Of a stretch of 12,282 bases of DNA, positions 5,586 through 10,929 are shown piece after piece; positions within the stretch are counted from its first letter, which is position 1, and every line of letters starts with the position of its first letter. The notes under the pieces are model-generated. The model did no database searches and was not told the origin of the DNA. It saw only the letters and a list, made by a program, of their open reading frames with translations. Source of the DNA: QFOX01 sp044237845 (GTDB lineage Bacteria; Pseudomonadota; Alphaproteobacteria; Rickettsiales; UBA3002). Location: assembly GCA_044237845.1 (NCBI GenBank), contig JBIIEL010000044.1, positions 1-12,282 of the forward strand, read 5' to 3'. The position numbers were made by a program, and so were the translations under genes.

Positions 5586-7169
5586 ATGCTTGATTTCCCC
5601 CGCTGGAAAATTGTTTTTGTGATGCTGGTGACGGCGTTTTTTGCCGTGGCGGCGCTGCCGAATCTGCTTTCGGAAAGTGCGCGCGAGAATCTGCCGAGCT
5701 TCATGCCGAAGGCGACGGTGCCGCTGGGGCTCGACCTGCGCGGCGGCTCACATTTGCTGCTGGAGCTGGATTTTAACAACTACAAGCGCGAGCATTTTTC
5801 GAACCTGCGCGACAGCTTGCGTAACGAACTGCGCAAAGCCAAAGTCGGCTACACCGACCTGCGCGCAAGTGGGAATGAAGTCTCGCTGCGTATTCGCTCT
5901 GAAACGGTGATGGAAGGTGTGAAGCTTTCGGAAATTTTCCGCAATGCCGACCTTGAGCTGACGGTGGAAGATGCGGACGGGTTGACGCGGCTTTACTATA
6001 CGGACGATGCGCTGAAGCGGATGCAGGTGAAGCTGCTCGAACAATCAATCGAGATTGTGGATCGCCGCGTGAACGAGGCAGGCACGAAGGAGCCAATCAT
6101 ACAGCGTCAGGGGGCAGACCGCATTGTCGTGCAGGTGCCCGGCCTTGCCGACCCGGCGGAGCTGAAACAATTGCTCGGTAAAACTGCAAAAATGACCTTC
6201 CATCTGGTGAACGAGTCGGTATCGCAGGATCAAATCGAACGTGGCTTGGTGCCGTCGGATACGATGATTTTGGAGTCCGACGAGGGCGGTGCGGATAAGC
6301 CGGGCTACCCGCAAAAACACGCGGTGATGACCGAAGTGGCGCTGGGTGGGGAGAATCTCACCGGCTCGAATGCCAGCTATCAGGATAATTTGCCAGTGGT
6401 GGGCTTCCAGTTTAACACACTCGGTGCGCAGAAATTTGGTAAAATCACGCAGGAAAATATTGGCCGCCGCTTCGCCGTGGTGCTCGATAATAAGGTGATT
6501 ACCGCGCCGGTGATCCGCTCGGCTATTTTGGGCGGAAGCGGCATTATTGAAGGGAATTTCACCATTGAATCGGCCAACCAACTCTCGATGCTGCTGCGCG
6601 CAGGGGCTCTGCCCGCGCCGCTGACGGTGATCGAGGAGCGCTCGGTCGGCCCGAGCCTCGGGCAGGATTCCATCAACGCCGGGATGATGTCGGCCTATCT
6701 TGGTATTGGTCTGGTGGTGCTGTTTATGCTGCTTTCTTATGGCCTGTTCGGCGTGTTTGCGAATATCGGCCTCGCGGTGCATTTGATGATTATGTTCGGC
6801 GTAATGTCGCTGATGCAGGCGACGCTGACGCTGCCGGGGATCGCGGGTATCGTACTCACGATGGGTATGGGGGTGGATGCAAACGTGCTGATTTACGAGC
6901 GTATCCGCGACGAGCTGCGCTTCGGCAAAAGCCCGATGACGGCGCTACAATCGGGCTTCGACCTCGCGTTCGGCACCATCTTTGACTCCAACCTCACCAC
7001 GCTGATTGCGGCACTGCTGCTTTATACACTCGGTGCGGGCGCGGTGAAGGGCTTCGCGGTGACGCTGACGATTGGTATTCTGAGCTCGATGTTTGCGAGC
7101 GTGATGTTCTGCCGCATGCTGGTGGTGCACTGGGCGCGGAAGCATAAACCCAAAACGCTGCCTATCTAA
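5586..7169 (+). CDS. secD: Protein translocase subunit SecD
   Basis: SecD is an RND-superfamily membrane protein that, normally with SecF, uses the proton motive force to help proteins leave the Sec channel. The 527-residue product has TM1 (about residues 7-25), the conserved LDLRGGSHLLLELD (49-62), a large periplasmic P1 region and a C-terminal block of five predicted TM helices from about residue 370. In the latter are GMGVDANVLIYERIRDEL (D431) and FDSNLTTLIAALLL (D467, N469). The frame opens at ATG 5565, but ATG 5586 has GGAG five bases upstream and gives the family's usual MLDFPRWK-type start. It is not a SecDF fusion, and no secF follows: the stop overlaps the next gene (TAATG). Confidence 0.96.
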   Translation: MLDFPRWKIVFVMLVTAFFAVAALPNLLSESARENLPSFMPKATVPLGLDLRGGSHLLLELDFNNYKREHFSNLRDSLRNELRKAKVGYTDLRASGNEVSLRIRSETVMEGVKLSEIFRNADLELTVEDADGLTRLYYTDDALKRMQVKLLEQSIEIVDRRVNEAGTKEPIIQRQGADRIVVQVPGLADPAELKQLLGKTAKMTFHLVNESVSQDQIERGLVPSDTMILESDEGGADKPGYPQKHAVMTEVALGGENLTGSNASYQDNLPVVGFQFNTLGAQKFGKITQENIGRRFAVVLDNKVITAPVIRSAILGGSGIIEGNFTIESANQLSMLLRAGALPAPLTVIEERSVGPSLGQDSINAGMMSAYLGIGLVVLFMLLSYGLFGVFANIGLAVHLMIMFGVMSLMQATLTLPGIAGIVLTMGMGVDANVLIYERIRDELRFGKSPMTALQSGFDLAFGTIFDSNLTTLIAALLLYTLGAGAVKGFAVTLTIGILSSMFASVMFCRMLVVHWARKHKPKTLPI

Positions 7170-7537
7170 TGCAAGATATCATGCCTCCCGTCGGCGCTGA
7201 TGCGCAGGTGATCCAGTCCTACGGGGCGGGTGGGTTTCGCATCGGCAATGTGGAGTATCACTCGGCTGTGCTGGTGATGCCGACTGCTACGGTGGGCTGG
7301 AACGGCGAGCTGTCGCTTGCTGAGCTTGAGCCCTTGTTCGCAACAATACCGCTGCCGGAGGTGCTGCTGATTGGCACCGGGGCGCGGCATGAAATGATCG
7401 CCCCTGCCTTGCGCGCGACGCTTAAATCTCGCGAGATTGGTGTGGATACTATGGATACCGGTGCGGCCTGCCGGACGTTCAATATCCTGCTCAGCGAAGG
7501 CCGCAGAGTGGCCGCGGCTCTGAGGCTTCCTCGGTAA
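7169..7537 (+). CDS. Mth938-domain protein (NDUFAF3-like)
   Basis: The 122-residue product belongs to the Mth938/DUF498 fold family. The recognisable stretches are YGAGGFRIG, PEVLLIGTGARHEMIAP and the C-terminal IGVDTMDTGAACRTFNILLSEGRRVAAAL. The eukaryotic member NDUFAF3 is an assembly factor of mitochondrial complex I; the bacterial function is not settled. The start ATG (7169-7171) overlaps the secD stop, implying translational coupling. In many alphaproteobacteria this gene follows secF or secDF and precedes a squalene/phytoene-synthase-like gene; here that gene lies 1.4 kb downstream. Confidence 0.9.
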   Translation: MQDIMPPVGADAQVIQSYGAGGFRIGNVEYHSAVLVMPTATVGWNGELSLAELEPLFATIPLPEVLLIGTGARHEMIAPALRATLKSREIGVDTMDTGAACRTFNILLSEGRRVAAALRLPR

Positions 7538-7577
7538 TTGTCATCAAACTGTCATAAAGCTGTCATCAAACTGTCAT
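7538..7577 (+). promoter_or_regulatory. Tandem Pho boxes (four PhoB half-sites)
   Basis: Four direct repeats with an exact 11-base period are seen: TTGTCAT (7538-7544), CTGTCAT (7549-7555), CTGTCAT (7560-7566) and CTGTCAT (7571-7577), separated by CAAA, AAAG and CAAA. This is the structure of PhoB operators (CTGTCAT plus a 4-base AT-rich spacer), here two consecutive Pho boxes. They begin right at the stop of the Mth938-domain gene and end 42 bases before the next ATG. PhoB sites replace the -35; a good -10 is not obvious (TAGGTT at 7588 is a weak candidate). The downstream gene is therefore probably induced by phosphate starvation. Confidence 0.85.
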
Positions 7578-7619
7578 ATAAAGATGATAGGTTAGGACTG
7601 TGCATCAAAGGAGATTCTT

Positions 7620-8114
7620 ATGCCAAAACGCGATAAAAATATTTCAGTGGATAGGAGCGATGGAATTTTTCAGGCGACTAGCCAAGAGGTTTCGCCTAGT
7701 GTTTTTCATGAAAAACACGTCTATGATTCGGGTCAGGCTGGTGTTGGCAGTCAGATTAGTATCAGCGATGTCATTAACAATTTTGATAGTGGGCTTCGTT
7801 CTGTTAAGTATATAAATATCCAAGACGGAAAAATTGCGGTTTATTCCACTCTTTCTGGTAGTGATTGTGTCCCAATATCTGAGACGAACATCATGATAGA
7901 GTTTCCTCAGGCTACGGAAAAAAGGGTGAGAGAGGCTCTTAATAAGGCATTAAGCGGTCCGGTTATTTCAGAAGAGACGATGAATAAAATCCAGAATTTG
8001 CGGGCTGTAATTGCTGATTGCGCTGTAAACGGAGATTTTGCGAAAGGTCTCCCCGTTGCTAAAATCAACAAGAGCGAAGAAGCGCGGATTGCCAAGGCCG
8101 CCGAACGACTCTAA
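7620..8114 (+). CDS. Unrecognised protein, predicted Pho-regulon member
   Basis: I do not recognise this 164-residue protein. It has a strong AAGGAG ribosome binding site six bases before the ATG, and a terminator just after the stop, so it is a well-delimited monocistronic unit under the tandem Pho boxes. It has no signal peptide or transmembrane segment and is probably cytoplasmic. The first ~50 residues are polar (Ser/Gln/Gly), a middle part looks beta-rich (VKYINIQDGKIAVYST), and the C-terminal ~75 residues are helical and charged (EKRVREALNKAL, SEEARIAKAAERL). Cysteines occur at two places (GSDCVP, IADCAV). Codon use is AT-richer than in neighbouring genes, suggesting a recent or lineage-specific arrival. 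It lies between the Mth938-domain gene and sodB. Confidence 0.85.
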   Translation: MPKRDKNISVDRSDGIFQATSQEVSPSVFHEKHVYDSGQAGVGSQISISDVINNFDSGLRSVKYINIQDGKIAVYSTLSGSDCVPISETNIMIEFPQATEKRVREALNKALSGPVISEETMNKIQNLRAVIADCAVNGDFAKGLPVAKINKSEEARIAKAAERL

Positions 8115-8135
8115 AACACCGTCTTGTCCTTCAAT

Positions 8136-8164
8136 AAAAGGCCACCTTCACGGTGGCCTTTTTT
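8136..8164. terminator. Bidirectional rho-independent terminator
   Basis: AAAAGGCCACC (8136-8146), loop TTCAC and GGTGGCCTTTT (8152-8162) form an 11-bp stem, followed by T residues to 8164. On the minus strand the stem likewise ends in TTTT. It lies between the convergent 7620 gene and sodB, and probably ends both transcripts. Confidence 0.9.
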
Positions 8165-8167
8165 ATA

Positions 8168-8788
8168 TTACGCAGCGACTTTGAAGCTTTCACCCGCGAA
8201 GTTTTTCGCGGCGAAGTCCCAGTTCGCGAGTTTATCGAGGAAGGTCTGCACGAAATCCGGGCGGCGGTTCTGGTAGTCGATATAGTAGGCATGCTCCCAC
8301 ACATCCACCGTGAGCAGGGCACGGCTGCCATGCGCGAGCGGCAGATGGGCGTTGCTGGTTTTTACGATTTCGAGCTTGCCCGAAGCGTTCAGCACCAGCC
8401 ATGCCCAGCCGGAACCGAACTGGGTGAGCGCTGCGTTTTTGAAATCCGCCGCGAATTTGTCGTAACCGCCGAGATCGCTATCGATTTTCGCCGCGAGTGC
8501 GCCCGTCGGTTTGCCACCGCCATTTGGCTTCAGGCATTCCCAAAAGAAGCTGTGGTTCCAGTGCTGCGCTGCGTTGTTGAAGAGCACGGCCTTGATCGCA
8601 TCGTTGTGGGTTTTGAGAATAATTTCTTCGAGCGAGGCGTTCTCGAACCCGCTGCCCGGCAGTAGCTCGTTGAGTTTCACCACATAGGCGTTGTGGTGCT
8701 TGCCGTGGTGGAAGTCGAAGGTCTCGGCGCTGATATGTGGCGCAAGTGCGTCTTTCGCGAACGGAAGGGCGGGAAGGGTGAAGGTCAT
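8168..8788 (-). CDS. sodB: Superoxide dismutase, Fe type
   Basis: SodB converts superoxide to hydrogen peroxide and oxygen in the cytoplasm. The 206-residue product starts MTFTLPALPFAKDALAPHIS, very close to E. coli SodB. The metal ligands are visible: H27 (FDFHHGKHH), H79 (NNAAQHWNHSFFW), D162 and H166 (LTVDVWEHAYY). Gln75 in AAQ is the second-shell Gln position typical of Fe-SOD, and FGSGWAWL is also present. The frame is open about 60 codons further upstream, but that would overlap the divergent gene. ATG 8788 has AGAGG five bases upstream and gives the family length. Its terminator lies at 8136-8164. Confidence 0.97.
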   Translation of the reverse strand: MTFTLPALPFAKDALAPHISAETFDFHHGKHHNAYVVKLNELLPGSGFENASLEEIILKTHNDAIKAVLFNNAAQHWNHSFFWECLKPNGGGKPTGALAAKIDSDLGGYDKFAADFKNAALTQFGSGWAWLVLNASGKLEIVKTSNAHLPLAHGSRALLTVDVWEHAYYIDYQNRRPDFVQTFLDKLANWDFAAKNFAGESFKVAA

Positions 8789-8821
8789 GGTAGCCTCTTT
8801 CAGGGTTGTTTCGTGGTGTGT

Positions 8822-8850
8822 AATGTAATGCGCGGCGCGGCGTGTTTCAA
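8822..8850 (-). promoter_or_regulatory. Predicted sigma70-type promoter of sodB
   Basis: On the minus strand TTGAAA (8850-8845) is followed after exactly 17 bases by TACATT (8827-8822), about 34 bases before the sodB ATG. It lies in the 104-base spacer shared with the divergent gene at 8893. Confidence 0.5.
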
Positions 8851-8892
8851 GTAATGGTTTTCTCTTTCCGCCGCACATGTCATAGAGCGGGC

Positions 8893-9699
8893 ATGAACGA
8901 GCATGAAGAGAATCTGGCATTGGCGGTACGCGCGGCGGATTACGAGCGCTTTCTTGCCGCTCAGCTGGCACCTGCGGCAAAGCGCCCTGCGCTCTATGCG
9001 CTGACGGCGCTAAATACCGAGCTCGCGCGGATTGCGGAAACAGTGAGCGAGCCGCTGCTTGGCCATATCCGCCTCGCCTGGTGGCGTGAGGCGCTGGAGG
9101 AAATTGCAGCCGGTGCAGCCCCGCGCAATCACCCAGTTATGCTGGCGTTGGCGGAGGTCACCCGCGCGCAGCCCCGTGCGCTCGGCGAATGCCTGAAGAT
9201 GGTAGAGGCGCGTGCGGCAGATCTCGACGAGTCGCTGCTTGCGGAAGAAGAGGCGTGGTTAGCCTATCTTGATGGAACGGCAGGGGCGTTGCACCGCGCA
9301 TGGGCACTGGTATTAGATGAGGTCGCTGCGAGTACACACGCATCCGCGATTGCGGATACTGCGCGCGCTTATGCGGTGATCGGCCTCGCGCGTGCGATCC
9401 CTTATCTTCACGCACAAGGATTTTTGCGCTTTCCAGCAGAGCGAGTGGCCGCAGCTCGGCTGACGTCGCTGGCATCAAGTGGTGAACTGGAGGCGTTTGT
9501 GAGTCAATTGGTGGGAGATATAGCGCCATCGATGTTAACAAAATATAGTTGGCCCAAATCGCTCGCGCCATTACGCGTATTCGCCTCCTTTAACCACATC
9601 CACCAAAAGGCGATATATGCGTGTTTTTATAATGTATACAAGATTCGTCATCCTAGGCTCTCCCTCGTTCTTCACGCATTACAAGTCAAATTTTTCTAA
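8893..9699 (+). CDS. Squalene/phytoene-synthase-family protein (NDUFAF6-like)
   Basis: This 268-residue all-helical protein belongs to the trans-prenyltransferase-like squalene/phytoene synthase superfamily. The segment LLGHIRLAWWREALEEI and YAVIGLARAIPYLHAQGF are typical of the subgroup that includes NDUFAF6, a mitochondrial complex I assembly factor. The two DxxxD pairs that bind magnesium-diphosphate in real synthases are not evident (SEPLL at the first position, no D-rich second motif), so prenyl synthase activity is doubtful. The start is taken at ATG 8893 (MNEHEENLALAV); the frame is open back to 8842 but that overlaps the spacer. Only a weak GAGCGG precedes it. It is divergent from sodB; in related genomes it usually follows the Mth938-domain gene. 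Confidence 0.85.
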   Translation: MNEHEENLALAVRAADYERFLAAQLAPAAKRPALYALTALNTELARIAETVSEPLLGHIRLAWWREALEEIAAGAAPRNHPVMLALAEVTRAQPRALGECLKMVEARAADLDESLLAEEEAWLAYLDGTAGALHRAWALVLDEVAASTHASAIADTARAYAVIGLARAIPYLHAQGFLRFPAERVAAARLTSLASSGELEAFVSQLVGDIAPSMLTKYSWPKSLAPLRVFASFNHIHQKAIYACFYNVYKIRHPRLSLVLHALQVKFF

Positions 9700-9754
9700 T
9701 GTTTGAGGGCTTTGACGGATGGTGTCTGTTGTGCTATGAATGTGGGCGTTGTAA

Positions 9755-9769
9755 TTAACTTTGTGTTAA
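9755..9769. promoter_or_regulatory. CtrA-type binding site TTAA-N7-TTAA
   Basis: TTAACTTTGTGTTAA matches exactly the two half-sites and 7-base spacing of the alphaproteobacterial cell-cycle regulator CtrA. It lies 81 bases before the microprotein ATG at 9851 and 269 bases before hslO. Binding is inferred; AT-rich spacers can give such sites by chance. Confidence 0.5.
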
Positions 9770-9850
9770 TAATTTTGTACCCTCAAAACCAATAAAAAAA
9801 GAAGTTTGCACGAGACTGGTGTTCTTAACTTCAATGGCAGGGTAGGCAGC

Positions 9851-9973
9851 ATGAAGCCGGAAAAACCACATCGGAAGAAATTCTATTCGAGGCCAGATGA
9901 CAGTCGTGCATCGCAGTATGCGGTGGGTGCACTGTTCGTCATGACGCTGTTATACGCCGCAACCATTGTGTAA
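9851..9973 (+). CDS. Predicted 40-residue single-pass membrane protein
   Basis: The frame begins MKPEKPHRKKFYSRPDDSRA and then forms a hydrophobic segment at residues 23-40 (YAVGALFVMTLLYAATIV) that ends at the stop. The strongly basic N-terminus (K2, K5, R8, K9, K10) predicts an N-in, C-terminal-anchor topology. GGTAGG lies four bases before the ATG. I do not recognise a family. The basic head plus clean TM, the ribosome binding site and the CtrA-type site upstream make it more than a chance frame, but its size leaves doubt. Confidence 0.6.
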   Translation: MKPEKPHRKKFYSRPDDSRASQYAVGALFVMTLLYAATIV

Positions 9974-10038
9974 ACGTACGGGCGGATCGGCGTTTTTTGC
10001 TTCACAAGGCCTGATAGCTGGGCTACGTCGGCATTCTT

Positions 10039-10929
10039 ATGCCGAACACACTGCCGTTATTTGATGTTCTGACTCCGTTTATGCTCGAAGGCGGCGCGGT
10101 GCGTGGGCGCGTGGTGCGCCTTGGCGCGACGGCGGAAACCATTCTCAGTCGTCATGATTATCCGCCGCATGTGGCGCGTCTGCTAGGGGAGCTTCTGCTC
10201 GCTGCCGCGATGCTTTCGGCCAATTTAAAGAGCGAGGGGATTTTCACCATCCAAGTGCGCGGAAGCGGCCTGGTGCCGCTGGTGGTGGTGGATGGTGTTT
10301 ATGGTGGTCAGCTGCGCGGATTTGCGGATGTGAAGCCTGAATCCCGCGCCGCGATTGAGGCGCTGGATCAGTATTCTCCGCGCGCGCTGGTGGGCGAGGG
10401 GGCGTATGTCGCCATCACGCTCGATGCCGGAAAACAGCGCTATCAGGGCATTGTCGCGCTGGAGGGAGATTCGATTGCGGAGGCACTCACGGCCTATTTC
10501 ACCAATTCCGAACAGCTCGAAGTAATGGTGCAATTCGCCATGGAGCGTGGCGAGCATTGGAGCGCGGCGGGCATGATGATCGAGCGCATGCCGGATGCGA
10601 AAGACGCCGTCGACCCCGACGAAGCCTGGCGCTTCGCCAAGGCCGTCGCCGCCACACTCACCCGCGAAGAACTGCTCGACCCGCTGCTCGACGCCCCGGC
10701 GCTGCTCTACCGCCTGTTCCACGAAATCGGGGTCTGGGTCTATGACCCGCACAGCCTTTCGGTCGGCTGCCGCTGCTCGCGCGAGCGTATCCTCGGCATC
10801 CTCACCGGCATGAGCCTCATCGACCGCGCGGATATGGTCGTCGACGGCAAAATCGACGTGCATTGCCAGTTCTGCAACAAGAGCGAAGTGTTTGCCCCGC
10901 AGGATATTGGCCTTAGCGGTCAGCAATAG
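10039..10929 (+). CDS. hslO: Redox-regulated holdase Hsp33
   Basis: Hsp33 is a cytoplasmic chaperone activated by oxidation: zinc release and disulfide formation unfold its C-terminal domain and expose the client-binding surface. The 296-residue product has the N-terminal domain with IQVRGSGLVPLVVVDG and ALDQYSPRALVGEGAYVAIT, the helical linker, and the zinc centre C244-x-C246 with C276-x-x-C279 (VGCRCSRERI, HCQFCN). All four cysteines are present and the length is normal. The ATG at 10039 has no clear ribosome binding site. From about 10600 the gene changes visibly to C-ending codons. Its TAG stop directly abuts the stop of the convergent gene. Confidence 0.96.
   Translation: MPNTLPLFDVLTPFMLEGGAVRGRVVRLGATAETILSRHDYPPHVARLLGELLLAAAMLSANLKSEGIFTIQVRGSGLVPLVVVDGVYGGQLRGFADVKPESRAAIEALDQYSPRALVGEGAYVAITLDAGKQRYQGIVALEGDSIAEALTAYFTNSEQLEVMVQFAMERGEHWSAAGMMIERMPDAKDAVDPDEAWRFAKAVAATLTREELLDPLLDAPALLYRLFHEIGVWVYDPHSLSVGCRCSRERILGILTGMSLIDRADMVVDGKIDVHCQFCNKSEVFAPQDIGLSGQQ

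Larger units (their letters stand above)
9700..10038. other. Intergenic region holding CtrA-type site and microprotein
   Basis: Between 9699 and hslO there is no long gene. The stretch holds a TTAA-N7-TTAA site (9755-9769), an 8-base inverted repeat TTTGAGGG/CCCTCAAA (9702-9709 and 9780-9787) bracketing it, a 40-codon membrane microprotein frame (9851-9973), and about 65 bases before hslO in which I see only a T run (GCGTTTTTTG near 9993) without a convincing stem. Confidence 0.6.

Noticed and set aside
6045..6782. 245-codon minus-strand frame opposite secD
   Set aside because: It is a shadow of secD, His-rich and with no ribosome binding site or domain.
8806..8815. TGTTTCGTGG resembling half a parS site upstream of sodB
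   Set aside because: Only one half matches; the palindromic second half is missing.
8789..8980. N-terminal extension of sodB
   Set aside because: It would overlap the start of the divergent gene; ATG 8788 has a ribosome binding site and matches E. coli SodB.
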